DNA of 64,000 bases, from NCBI GenBank assembly GCA_934561395.1, contig CAKTGF010000007.1, positions 12,812-76,811 on the forward strand. The letters run 5' to 3'. Position 1 is the first letter of the stretch; each line of letters opens with the position of its first letter. The position numbers and the translations under genes are program-made. The stretch comes from an uncultured Eubacterium sp. (GTDB lineage: Bacteria > Bacillota > Clostridia > Oscillospirales > Acutalibacteraceae). Below the pieces are notes generated by a model. The model searched no databases. It saw only the letters and a list, made by a program, of their open reading frames with translations, and had not been told where the DNA came from. Below, piece after piece: positions 43,311-51,392 of this stretch.

Positions 43311-44390
43311 TTATCTTTCTGTGCAGCTGATACAAGGGTCGATTGTTAAAATTTGCATCGGAACATCGGCAAAATCCGAGCCGGGCAAAATATGAATCAG
43401 CGATTGTATGTTGGTAAATGTGGGGGTGCGAATCCTGAACCTGTCAAGGAATTTGGTGCCGTTTGCTTTTGCATAATAAACTGCCTCCCCACGGGGCTGC
43501 TCAATTCTTACAAACGCCTCGCCCTTCGGCATACCCTTTTGAGGGTTGCAAATTGCGCCCTCGGGTATTTTTTGCGCCACCTGGCGAAGAATGGCAATTG
43601 ATTGGAATAATTCGCCTATTCTTACCTCGCAGCGGCCGTAGCCGTCGCAGGCATTTGAGGTGATAATATCAAAATCAATCTTGTCGTAAGCCTCGTAGCC
43701 CGTTTTTCTCATATCATACTCAAGACCGCTTGCTCTTGCCATTGCGCCTGCCGCACTTAAGCGATAAGCGTCCTCTTTGGTAAGAATACCAACGCCCTTA
43801 AGCCTTTTTTGCACTGTGTAATCCTTAAGGAATACATTTGTCATTTTTCTAAGGTCTTTTTCCATTGAGTCAAAAACATCAATAAAGCCCTTAATCATTG
43901 CAGAGTCCATATCCTTTAAAACTCCGCCGACCTTGTTAATTGAAAAAATAACTCTGCCGCCTGTTGACGCTTCAAACATATCAAGAACCTTTTCTCTCAT
44001 GCGCCAAGCCTGCATAAACAAAGCGTCAAAACCAAAGGCGTCGGCAAGCAGGCCAAGCCAAAGAAGGTGACTGTGAATACGGCTCATTTCAAACCAAAAG
44101 GTGCGCAAAAACTTTGCTCTTTCGGGCACCTCTGCGTCAAATATTTTTTCAAGTGCCTCGCAATAGCCAAGGCCGTGGCCGAAGGAGCAAATGCCGCAGG
44201 TTCTTTCAACCACATATTGATAATCGTTAAAATCTCTTTTCTCGGCAAGCTGCTCAAGCCCTCTGTGAACAAAGCCCACCGATGGGATTGCCTCAACAAC
44301 CTTTTCATCTTCAAGCACAAGGTCAATGTGAATCGGCTCGGGAAGAACAGGGTGCTGGGGACCAAATGGAACTGTTGATAAATTTGCCAT
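43311..44390 (-). CDS. echE: EchE, catalytic large subunit of group 4 NiFe hydrogenase
   Basis: A 359-residue subunit holding the NiFe site. The L1 motif RTCGIC gives Cys65 and Cys68, and the C-terminal motif DPCISC gives Cys353 and Cys356, so all four metal ligands are present. This marks a real hydrogenase rather than the related complex I subunit NuoD. The chain ends three residues after the last Cys, so there is no C-terminal peptide to remove and no maturation protease is expected; none is seen. It is coupled to echD by a one-base overlap. Confidence 0.95.
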   Translation of the reverse strand: MANLSTVPFGPQHPVLPEPIHIDLVLEDEKVVEAIPSVGFVHRGLEQLAEKRDFNDYQYVVERTCGICSFGHGLGYCEALEKIFDAEVPERAKFLRTFWFEMSRIHSHLLWLGLLADAFGFDALFMQAWRMREKVLDMFEASTGGRVIFSINKVGGVLKDMDSAMIKGFIDVFDSMEKDLRKMTNVFLKDYTVQKRLKGVGILTKEDAYRLSAAGAMARASGLEYDMRKTGYEAYDKIDFDIITSNACDGYGRCEVRIGELFQSIAILRQVAQKIPEGAICNPQKGMPKGEAFVRIEQPRGEAVYYAKANGTKFLDRFRIRTPTFTNIQSLIHILPGSDFADVPMQILTIDPCISCTER

Positions 44391-44770
44391 TATTCTGTCT
44401 CCTTCTTTTTGATAACATTGATTTGCTTTTTAAAAGGTGTGTCTTTTTCAATGCGATAAAAGTTGTTTTTATAATCAGTTGACATACCCACAACATTAAC
44501 GCCCCAAAGCTCTTTAATCTCATTTTCATAAAGGGTGGCAGCGGGGAATATGTCTGAAAACGACTTGATTTCCTCATCAACGGGGAGCTCGACAACATAG
44601 TTTTCCATTGCATATTCCTTGGCAACGGAATAAATAACCTCGTTGTATCCCTCGTAGGCGGTGCTGCAAATTTGAGCAAGCCTGTAGCCGTCCTCATATT
44701 TTTTTTGCATAATATCGTATAATTCTGCCTTTGTTACTCTTTCAAAGGGAAAATCATTATAATTATTCAA
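44390..44770 (-). CDS. echD: EchD, NuoC-like subunit
   Basis: A 126-residue peripheral-arm subunit related to the 30-kDa subunit of complex I. The region FPAATLYENEIKELWGVNV is the conserved NuoC/HycE-N block that contacts the large subunit. It overlaps echC by 8 bases and echE by one. The length is typical of Ech. Confidence 0.9.
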   Translation of the reverse strand: MNNYNDFPFERVTKAELYDIMQKKYEDGYRLAQICSTAYEGYNEVIYSVAKEYAMENYVVELPVDEEIKSFSDIFPAATLYENEIKELWGVNVVGMSTDYKNNFYRIEKDTPFKKQINVIKKKETE

Positions 44771-45227
44771 CCTTGTCAGCCTCCTTTACTGCTGCCTTGT
44801 TAGCCTCAAGCTTTGCGCTTTTTTCTTTAAGCAGGGCAAGTGATTTAACCACGCCGTCAATTATTGCCTGGGGCCTTGCGGCACAGCCGGGAACATAAAT
44901 GTCAACCGGGATTACCTTGTCAACGCCGCCGATAATGTTGTAGCAATCCTTAAACACACCGCCGTTGCAGGCGCAAATGCCTATTGCGCAAACAACCTTG
45001 GGCTCTGTCATTTGGTCGTAAATCTGCTTAACAACATCCTTGTTTTGCGAGTTAACCGAGCCGGTAATAAGCAAAATATCCGCATGCTTTGGGTTACCTG
45101 TGTTAATAACGCCGAACCTTTCAACATCATAAACAGGTGTAAGGCAGGCTAATACCTCAATATCGCAGCCGTTGCAGGAGGAACCGTCATAATGCATAAT
45201 CCAAGGGGATTTTGTTACATCAGCCAT
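44763..45227 (-). CDS. echC: EchC, small subunit with proximal [4Fe-4S] cluster
   Basis: A 154-residue NuoB-like subunit. SSCNGCDIEVLA gives Cys18 and Cys21, and later GICACNGG and VPGCAARP supply the remaining ligands of the proximal cluster next to the NiFe site. It starts two bases after the echB stop. Group 4 small subunits are characteristically this short. Confidence 0.94.
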   Translation of the reverse strand: MADVTKSPWIMHYDGSSCNGCDIEVLACLTPVYDVERFGVINTGNPKHADILLITGSVNSQNKDVVKQIYDQMTEPKVVCAIGICACNGGVFKDCYNIIGGVDKVIPVDIYVPGCAARPQAIIDGVVKSLALLKEKSAKLEANKAAVKEADKVE

Positions 45228-45229
45228 AA

Positions 45230-46114
45230 TTATTTACCTCCCTTTACAACTTCAAGAACAATCAAGTTAACCGCACCGAGCACAGCTGTTACTATCCAGC
45301 TGGCGGTAAGCATATTGTTCCATTTAACCCTTGCGTTGGTGTTGTCAATGAGAATTTCAATAAAATAGCACACTGCAACAGCAACAATTGCAATAAGAGC
45401 CGACCATGGGTTGCTGTTCATAAAGAACAGGCCCACAACGCCTAAAAGGAAAATGTTTTCATACCAGTGTGAAATTTCAACCACTGCAAACATTTGACCG
45501 TTGAACTCGGTGGTTAAGCCCTTTACCATTTCCTGGTGGGCATGGTGGCTTGTTGACAGGTCAAAGGGGTGCTTTCTTAGCTTGATTGTCAAAACAAACA
45601 TAAACGCAATGAAAATGCCCGGCAAATAAATAATGGGCAGCATTCCGTCATGGGTGGCAATGCTTGCAACCTTAAACGAGCCTGTTGTTACATAAAGGCC
45701 GATTACGGTTATAAGCACCATGGGCTCGTATGCAAGCATTTGGATAAGCTCCCTGCTTGCGCCCATAAACGAATATGGGGAGTGACCGCTTGAAGCGGCG
45801 ATAACAAGAAAGATGTTTGCTGTTGTTAATGTGAAGAAAACCAGCAGCAAATCGTAGCCGCCGAAGAACAGCGCACCTGTTAATACAACAAAGAATAAGA
45901 AGGTAAGCAGATAAAGAATTTGAACTCTGTTAATTACCTTTGTTTGCTTTTTCATAAGCTTGTAAACATCATATAGCGGCTGAAGCACCGACGGACCCTT
46001 ACGGCCCTGCATTCTTGCACATATTTTGCGGTCAATGCCCGAAAGCAAAGCGCCTGCAAAGGGTGCAAGCAGCAAATATGCAACAGCGCTGATAATTTGC
46101 TTTGCAATATTCAT
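45230..46114 (-). CDS. echB: EchB, NuoH-like membrane subunit
   Basis: A 294-residue membrane protein with about 8 helices, anchoring the peripheral arm. Conserved loops are DRKICARMQGRKGPSVLQP and the acidic-pocket region STSHHAHQEMVKG, in the place of the NuoH E-x2-E loop. It starts on the last base of the echA stop with GGAGGTGG 6 bases upstream. Confidence 0.93.
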   Translation of the reverse strand: MNIAKQIISAVAYLLLAPFAGALLSGIDRKICARMQGRKGPSVLQPLYDVYKLMKKQTKVINRVQILYLLTFLFFVVLTGALFFGGYDLLLVFFTLTTANIFLVIAASSGHSPYSFMGASRELIQMLAYEPMVLITVIGLYVTTGSFKVASIATHDGMLPIIYLPGIFIAFMFVLTIKLRKHPFDLSTSHHAHQEMVKGLTTEFNGQMFAVVEISHWYENIFLLGVVGLFFMNSNPWSALIAIVAVAVCYFIEILIDNTNARVKWNNMLTASWIVTAVLGAVNLIVLEVVKGGK

Positions 46115-48084
46115 TAACAGCCACCTCCTAAAACAAAAGCAAGAACAATGCTAACCAATATAACACCGATTGAGGTATAAACGCTGGGCTTGTACATCTT
46201 GTCTTCGCCGAATATATCCTCCATATACCAGTTGGTAAGAAATTCCTTCTTTTCGTGACCGAAGGAGTCGACAAAACCAACCTGGTCGCCGCAGCCGGCA
46301 CCGTTGAAATATCTGTCTGCTTTAGGAAACGGTCTGTTTCTTGCGATTAAGAAATATGTAAGTGTTGGTATTACAAAGATGAAAACAATCATAATGATAG
46401 TAAAGTAGATATTTTCCCTTGAAATTGCCTGTGCACCTGTTCCAACATAAGGCACAACGATTTTTGATGAAATGAACGGGAATAGGAAAACAATTGCTAT
46501 CATCATAACGCTGTGGGCGATAAGTGAAACCCACTGGTTGTTTGAAAGGGTGTTTTTGTGCTTTCTGTCTGCCGGGTTGCTGGCAAGAACAGTTGCAAGC
46601 CACTTTGCCCAATACAAAAGTGTGGTTGCAGAACCAAAGCAAATGCAAAGCACAAGTATTGTTGAAACGATTGAAAGTATAACGTTTCCGCCGCTGTGCA
46701 GGCCTGTGTCAACAAAGGCCTTAAGGGCAGCCCATTTTGAAATGAGCATACCGAAGGGAGCAAGGAACATTCCGAAAATACCGATAACAAGCATCCATGT
46801 AAGTGCGGGGTAACGTCTTACAAGGCCGTGCATGGTTTCGATTTCCCTTGAGCCTGTTTGATGCTCGATAGAGCCCACTGTCTGGAAAAGCAAGGCCTTT
46901 GAAACGGCGTGGAAAATTACAAGGAACACGGCCGCCCAAATTGTTTCGTGGGTGCCGATACCTGCACAGGCTGTAATAAGACCCAGGTTTGAAAGTGTGG
47001 AATAAGCCAAAACCCTTTTGCCGTCAGACGCTGTGATTGCAAGCATTGACATGGCAAGGAAGGTTAAGCCGCCCACAAGGCCTACCATATAGCCGGAAAT
47101 TTGACCTGACATAAGGGGCGCAAGTCTGATTAACAAATAAACTCCGGCCTTAACCATTGTTGCACTGTGCAAAAGTGCAGACGATGGTGTGGGCGCAACC
47201 ATTGCACCCAAAAGCCATTTTGAAAATGGGAGCTGTGCGCTTTTTGTTAAAGCTGCAAAGGCAAGGCAAATTACAGGTATAACAAGCTCTGCACCGTTGC
47301 CTGTTGCCATTAGGGTTTGAATATCGCTGATACCGGTTTTAACACCAATCCAAACGATGCCCACTGCAAAGCCGCAACCGCCTAAAAGGTTCATCCACAG
47401 TGCCTTAAAGCAATTGTCGATAGCCTCCTTGGTTTTGGTGTAGCCAATAAGCAGAAAAGAGCACACGCTTGTGATTTCCCAGAAAAAGTATATCCAAATA
47501 ATGTTGTTTGAAAGCACAAGGCCGAACATTGCGCCGATGAAAACATACATAAGGGCAAAGAAATAATTTCTCCTGTCCTTAATCTCGGTGTGATGATGGT
47601 GGTAATCGCTCATATAGCCGCATGCATAAACTGTAATAAGAGTGCCCACAATAGCAATTATAAGTACCATAATTACTGTAAGCTGGTCAACATAAAGATA
47701 ATCGCCCGTTGCGCTTGGCATTGTGCCGCTGAATTCATACCAAAAAATAAACGCTGTTTGCGCTATTGAAAGCAGGGCAGCATAGTACTTTTTGTACTTT
47801 AAGCTTAATACGGTTATCAGCACAACCAAAAAACATTCAACGCCGATAATTCCGTACTCCGAAAACTCCATAATGCCCTCGGACAGCCTGATTGCGTTTG
47901 CATGCTCAACTATCTCATTGTTATAGTTTGTGAAATAGGTAAGAGCAAATACCACTGCGTTCATAATAAGCACAGCCGACGACAGATAGGTTATTATTTT
48001 TCTGACCGTGTTGTTCTTAAAAATTGCAAGAGCCAACGCACTGAGAAAAGGAAAACCTATCATAAATGTTATCATACTTTCCAT
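46114..48084 (-). CDS. echA: EchA, NuoL/Mrp-like ion-pumping subunit
   Basis: A 656-residue membrane protein with about 16 helices, the single antiporter-like subunit of Ech. Key pump features are visible: the discontinuous-helix region WEITSVCSFLLIGY with its Glu, KSAQLPFSKWLLGAMVAPTP with Lys, and HSATMVKAGVYLL. The direction and ion (H+ or Na+) cannot be told from this. First gene of the ten-gene ech-hyp operon, from a promoter at 48163-48191, with a 75-nt leader. Confidence 0.93.
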   Translation of the reverse strand: MESMITFMIGFPFLSALALAIFKNNTVRKIITYLSSAVLIMNAVVFALTYFTNYNNEIVEHANAIRLSEGIMEFSEYGIIGVECFLVVLITVLSLKYKKYYAALLSIAQTAFIFWYEFSGTMPSATGDYLYVDQLTVIMVLIIAIVGTLITVYACGYMSDYHHHHTEIKDRRNYFFALMYVFIGAMFGLVLSNNIIWIYFFWEITSVCSFLLIGYTKTKEAIDNCFKALWMNLLGGCGFAVGIVWIGVKTGISDIQTLMATGNGAELVIPVICLAFAALTKSAQLPFSKWLLGAMVAPTPSSALLHSATMVKAGVYLLIRLAPLMSGQISGYMVGLVGGLTFLAMSMLAITASDGKRVLAYSTLSNLGLITACAGIGTHETIWAAVFLVIFHAVSKALLFQTVGSIEHQTGSREIETMHGLVRRYPALTWMLVIGIFGMFLAPFGMLISKWAALKAFVDTGLHSGGNVILSIVSTILVLCICFGSATTLLYWAKWLATVLASNPADRKHKNTLSNNQWVSLIAHSVMMIAIVFLFPFISSKIVVPYVGTGAQAISRENIYFTIIMIVFIFVIPTLTYFLIARNRPFPKADRYFNGAGCGDQVGFVDSFGHEKKEFLTNWYMEDIFGEDKMYKPSVYTSIGVILVSIVLAFVLGGGC

Positions 48085-48162
48085 TTTCCAACCTCATTTC
48101 CATCGGTAATTTTGTTTCTCCGATCAATAATTAATATAAAAGTATAATCTTTACCGCATAAA

Positions 48163-48191
48163 ATACTAACACAATCCGTATCAAAAATCAA
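48163..48191 (-). promoter_or_regulatory. ech-hyp operon promoter
   Basis: On the minus strand, TTGATT, 17 bp, TAGTAT with TG one base before the -10. It serves echABCDEF-hypFCDE. Confidence 0.6.
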
Positions 48192-48236
48192 CAAATTTGC
48201 AATAAAACAGTATACTAATTTAGTGATTTTACAAAA

Positions 48237-48250
48237 TTAAGATATCTTAA
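48237..48250. promoter_or_regulatory. Palindrome between ech and deacetylase promoters, possible operator
   Basis: TTAAGATATCTTAA is a perfect 14-bp palindrome. It lies 12 bp upstream of the deacetylase -35 and 46 bp upstream of the ech -35, a position suited to a dimeric regulator of one or both units. No matching regulator can be named. Confidence 0.35.
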
Positions 48251-48262
48251 TAGAAAAAGATA

Positions 48263-48290
48263 TTGACAAAAACGACGCAGGTTATATAAT
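48263..48290 (+). promoter_or_regulatory. Promoter of the polysaccharide deacetylase gene
   Basis: Perfect TTGACA, 16 bp, perfect TATAAT, 40 bp before the ATG. Confidence 0.75.
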
Positions 48291-48330
48291 TTGTTTACAC
48301 ACAAAAAATAACGAAAAAGAAGAGTGTATT

Positions 48331-49659
48331 ATGTCGAAGAAAATTAGAGTAGCGCAGTATGTTCTTGTTGTGATATTTATTGCTATTTTTATTGGTATTT
48401 TGCTTATGGCTGTGTTCCAGTCCAAAACCGTGGCTGATGTAAAAACGGTTAAAATCGGCACGGTCGGCAGCAGCGATGTTGAGCTTAAGTGGCACGGCGA
48501 CAGTTCGGTTGACGGCTACTTTGTTTATCAAAATGATTCTGAAAGTGATAATTTTGACAAAATTGCAGATTTGTCATCAACGGTTTGCAGCTATGAGGTT
48601 AAGGAGCTTACCCAGGCAAGCGACTATAAGTTTTATGTAACTGCCTACAAACAAATCAAGAACGAAATTATCGAAAGCAAAAAATATAATATAGTTGAAG
48701 TAAAAACTCTGCCTGCAAAGCAGGAGCTTGACGACGCATATTCCGTTGACGAGGGCTGTTTGGTGGTTAAGTGGCAGGCAAACCCCAGGGCTGACGGATA
48801 TTATGTTGAATATTCCCAAAACGAGGATTTTGAGGATTTTCAGCATATAGATATTGACAATGCCAAGGAAACGGAAAAGAGCATTGAGAATTTAACCGTT
48901 AACGAGGATTATTATGTAAGAGCCTGCTCTTACTACAAAAACGGCGACAAGGCCGTAACAGGAGAATGGAGCGAGCCTGCAAAGGTTAAAATTGCCGAGA
49001 GCGCTTATTTAAGCAACAACATTGACCCCGACAAGCCCATGATTGCCCTTACTTTTGACGACGGGCCGCCGTACAGCCAGTCATCGGAAAGAATACTTGA
49101 TGTTTTGGAAAAGTATAACGCCAGGGCAACCTTCTTTATGGTTGGCACAAATGCAGCAGACCATCCTGATAACCTTAAGCGCAAGGTTAAGCTTGGCTGT
49201 GAAATCGGCAACCACACCTACACCCACCAGCATTACGGCAAAAATGTTACCACGGCTGATGTGAGCAAGGCCTCTGACGCAATTTATAAGGCTTGCGGCG
49301 TGCGCCCCACAGCCTTTCGTTCCCCGGGCGGCAATACAACCGAAACCATAAGAAATGAGTGCAAAAAAGAGGGAATGGCTCTTTACTATTGGTCAATTGA
49401 CACTGAAGATTGGAAATCACGCAACGCCGATAAGGTGTATTCAAATGTGATGAAAAATGTTAAGGACGGCGACATTATCTTAATGCACGAAATTTACGGC
49501 TCCACCGCCGACGCCGTTGAAAAACTTGTCCCCGCATTAATCAAAAAGGGCTACCAGCTTGTTACCTGCCAAGAGCTTATTCAGGCAAAAACAGGCAAAA
49601 ATCCACAGCCCGGCCAGCAGTATTACAACGGCACCACAATCAACAACAATACAAAATAA
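48331..49659 (+). CDS. Membrane-anchored polysaccharide deacetylase (CE4) with two FnIII-like domains
   Basis: A 442-residue surface enzyme. One N-terminal membrane helix (about 9-29), two fibronectin-III-like modules (about 38-128 and 130-225, each with a W-x-x-x-x-x-x-DGYxVxY pattern), then a CE4 NodB domain. The catalytic motifs are ALTFDDGPPY, GNHTYTHQ (metal His pair), FRSPGGN and the late ILMHEI. It probably removes N-acetyl groups from peptidoglycan or another extracellular glycan. It is transcribed alone, divergent from ech. Confidence 0.92.
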   Translation: MSKKIRVAQYVLVVIFIAIFIGILLMAVFQSKTVADVKTVKIGTVGSSDVELKWHGDSSVDGYFVYQNDSESDNFDKIADLSSTVCSYEVKELTQASDYKFYVTAYKQIKNEIIESKKYNIVEVKTLPAKQELDDAYSVDEGCLVVKWQANPRADGYYVEYSQNEDFEDFQHIDIDNAKETEKSIENLTVNEDYYVRACSYYKNGDKAVTGEWSEPAKVKIAESAYLSNNIDPDKPMIALTFDDGPPYSQSSERILDVLEKYNARATFFMVGTNAADHPDNLKRKVKLGCEIGNHTYTHQHYGKNVTTADVSKASDAIYKACGVRPTAFRSPGGNTTETIRNECKKEGMALYYWSIDTEDWKSRNADKVYSNVMKNVKDGDIILMHEIYGSTADAVEKLVPALIKKGYQLVTCQELIQAKTGKNPQPGQQYYNGTTINNNTK

Positions 49660-49667
49660 TAAAACTA

Positions 49668-49697
49668 AAACCGCTCCCAAGGCCTTGGGGGCGGTTT
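49668..49697 (+). terminator. Probable terminator of the deacetylase gene
   Basis: AAACCGCTCCCAAGG directly joined to CCTTGGGGGCGGTTT, with one G-T pair. The U-run is short (TTT then CAG). Confidence 0.6.
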
Positions 49698-49728
49698 CAG
49701 CGTGTCGAAAAATTTTTTCGACACGCTG
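49698..49728. repeat. Perfect 15-1-15 inverted repeat
   Basis: CAGCGTGTCGAAAAA, one T, then its exact complement. It abuts the preceding hairpin with no gap. It is either a second hairpin or the end of a lost element. Confidence 0.7.
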
Positions 49729-49817
49729 TGAGGCTGTTGAGAAAGGTTTTGAATTTCGTTTTCTTGCGAACTATGCTGTACGATGGTACCGCTTGTGAGC
49801 AAAAAACGAAAAACGCC

Positions 49818-49852
49818 AAAATCGCCGCAAACTCGATGTTTGCGGCGATTTT
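49818..49852. terminator. Strong hairpin terminator
   Basis: AAAATCGCCGCAAAC-TCGAT-GTTTGCGGCGATTTT with A/T runs on both sides. It has no gene immediately upstream, so it is either redundant or the end of an unseen small transcript. Confidence 0.75.
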
Positions 49853-49869
49853 ATTTGAATTATGTTGAC

Positions 49870-49965
49870 ATAAAATTTTGTTTCGACATTAGATTGCCTA
49901 TCCATATACTTAATGTTTTTACAAAGTGATTTCGGCGTGTTTCAGGGCCTTTGTCGACAGTCTAA
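49870..49965 (+). repeat. Dispersed ~95-bp repeat, copy 3
   Basis: Carries ATAAAATTTTGTTTC, CCATATACTTAATG, TTTCGGCGTGTTTCAGGGCC and TTTGTCGACAGTCTAA, and ends at the hairpin AAAACCGCTCC / GGAGCGGTTTT (49964-49987). Same unit as 5306-5399 and 37153-37218. Confidence 0.72.
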
Positions 49966-49987
49966 AACCGCTCCAGGGAGCGGTTTT
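49964..49987 (+). terminator. Terminator hairpin at the end of repeat copy 3
   Basis: AAAACCGCTCC-AG-GGAGCGGTTTT, followed by GTGTTTGG. Confidence 0.7.
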
Positions 49988-50012
49988 GTGTTTGGCGGAG
50001 TTCATAAAACTA

Positions 50013-50041
50013 TTGAATAATGCTTTGCTTTGTGTTAAAAT
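50013..50041 (+). promoter_or_regulatory. Promoter of the M28-like peptidase gene
   Basis: TTGAAT, 17 bp, TAAAAT with TG one base before the -10; 33 bp to the ATG. Confidence 0.6.
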
Positions 50042-50073
50042 TGTTTAGTATCATACAAAAAGGGGGAGTCTTT

Positions 50074-51330
50074 ATGGATTTGAAAAAAATCATAGACAAA
50101 AAAGATAAGGCAGCGCAATATATGATTGATGAAATCACTCATATAATCAAAACCTTTGAAAAAAGAGCGCCCGGCACAAAGGGCGAACTTCAATCCTGCG
50201 AGTATATGGCAGATGTGCTTAAAAAGGATTGCGGCTGCGAATATGCCGAGGTTGAAAGTTTTAAGGAGAATCCCGGTTCGTTCTTCGGCTGGATTTATTT
50301 TACAATTACAATGGTGCTTGCAGCTGTTGTATTGTATTTCATTTTTCCCATTTTATCAATTGTTCTTGTGGTATTCGGTCTTTTAATCGCATTTATGCAG
50401 TTTGGCCTTTATTATAAGTTTGTTGACCGTTTCTTTAAGGAAAAAACAGGCCACAATGTTACCGCAATGAAAAGCTGCACAGGTGAATGTAAAAGAAGAA
50501 TTATCTTTAACGGTCACCCTGATGCCGCTTGGGAATGGCCTGTAAACTATGCACTTGGCGGCGTGGGCTTTGAGGGCCACGCAATTATTTGCGGCATCGG
50601 TGCGGTTTTCTATTTGGTAATTTCAATTATCTATATTGCAAAACATGGCGTTTTGGGCGTAGCTGTTAATCCCGATGTTGTAATCGGCGGCAAAACAATT
50701 GCCACAGCAGGCCTTTGGGGCCTTGTATTTGTTCCGTTCCTTATCGGCCTTTACTGGATGTGGAACGAGCACAGAATTGTTGACGGTGCTAACGATAACC
50801 TTACAGGCTGTTATATGGGCATTGCAATCCTTAAATACCTTAAGGATGAGGGCATTGAGCTTGAAAACACTGAGATTGGCGTTGTTCTTACAGGTTCAGA
50901 GGAGGCAGGCCTCCGTGGCTCAAAGGCGTGGTGCCAGGCTCACGCAGGAGAATTTCAGGATGTTCCAACATTCTTTATTTCATACGATACCATTAATGAC
51001 CCTAAGTACCTTATGGTAAACTACCGTGACTTAAACGGAACCGTTAAGGCAGACAAGGATGTTTCAGACTTGTTCCTTGAGGCTGCTCAGTCAATTGATG
51101 TTCCCATTAAAAAGGGTTGGGTTCCGCCCCTTGGCGGCGCAACCGACAATGCCGCTTTCTCACAGGCAGGCTTCAGGTCAACAGGTATTACAGGCCTTAA
51201 CCACAAGCTTGAGGATTATTATCACACAAGAAGAGATACATACGATAATATGAACGCAGAGGGTCTTGCAAACTGCTTTGCAGCATCTGTAAAGACGCTT
51301 GAAATGTTTGACGACGGCGCAAAGCAATAA
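50074..51330 (+). CDS. M28-like metallopeptidase with inserted membrane helices
   Basis: A 418-residue protein. It starts like an M20/M28 aminopeptidase (KAAQYMIDEITHIIKTF, RAPGTKGE). Four membrane helices (about 71-112 as a pair, 158-180, 202-220) interrupt the zinc domain. The metal-site residues are spread across the insert: NGHPDAAW before it, then DGANDNLTG, TGSEEAGLRGS, SYDTIND and LNHKLEDYYHT after it. All five expected ligand positions can be filled. AGGGGGAG precedes the ATG at 50074. It is probably a membrane-embedded peptidase or amidohydrolase; the substrate is unknown. Codon use suggests good expression. Confidence 0.75.
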   Translation: MDLKKIIDKKDKAAQYMIDEITHIIKTFEKRAPGTKGELQSCEYMADVLKKDCGCEYAEVESFKENPGSFFGWIYFTITMVLAAVVLYFIFPILSIVLVVFGLLIAFMQFGLYYKFVDRFFKEKTGHNVTAMKSCTGECKRRIIFNGHPDAAWEWPVNYALGGVGFEGHAIICGIGAVFYLVISIIYIAKHGVLGVAVNPDVVIGGKTIATAGLWGLVFVPFLIGLYWMWNEHRIVDGANDNLTGCYMGIAILKYLKDEGIELENTEIGVVLTGSEEAGLRGSKAWCQAHAGEFQDVPTFFISYDTINDPKYLMVNYRDLNGTVKADKDVSDLFLEAAQSIDVPIKKGWVPPLGGATDNAAFSQAGFRSTGITGLNHKLEDYYHTRRDTYDNMNAEGLANCFAASVKTLEMFDDGAKQ

Positions 51331-51344
51331 TTTAATCCTATAAC

Positions 51345-51384
51345 AAAAATCTCCTATCGCTTATCGCTGATAGGAGATTTTTTT
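51345..51384. terminator. Bidirectional terminator between peptidase and phosphoesterase genes
   Basis: AAAAATCTCCTATC / GATAGGAGATTTTT with a 10-base loop and T/A runs on both strands. Confidence 0.85.
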
Positions 51385-51392
51385 GCGTCAAT

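Larger units (their letters stand above)
49660..50073 (+). other. Hairpin-rich intergenic region
   Basis: 414 bp without a credible gene. In order: a 15-bp hairpin at 49668-49697, a perfect 15-1-15 inverted repeat at 49698-49728, an unexplained stretch 49729-49817 that has the feel of repeat-derived sequence, a strong terminator at 49818-49852, the dispersed repeat copy 3 (49870-49965) ending in a terminator at 49964-49987, and the promoter of the peptidase gene at 50013-50041. Confidence 0.75.

Noticed and set aside
43311..48084. Complex I or formate hydrogenlyase instead of Ech
   Set aside because: Both CxxC pairs of a NiFe site are present in the large subunit, gene order is echABCDEF, only one antiporter-like subunit exists, and no formate dehydrogenase or NADH module is encoded next to it.
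49559..49798. 79-codon frame at the end of the deacetylase gene and into the hairpin region
   Set aside because: It starts inside the deacetylase gene in another frame, has no ribosome site, and runs through terminators.
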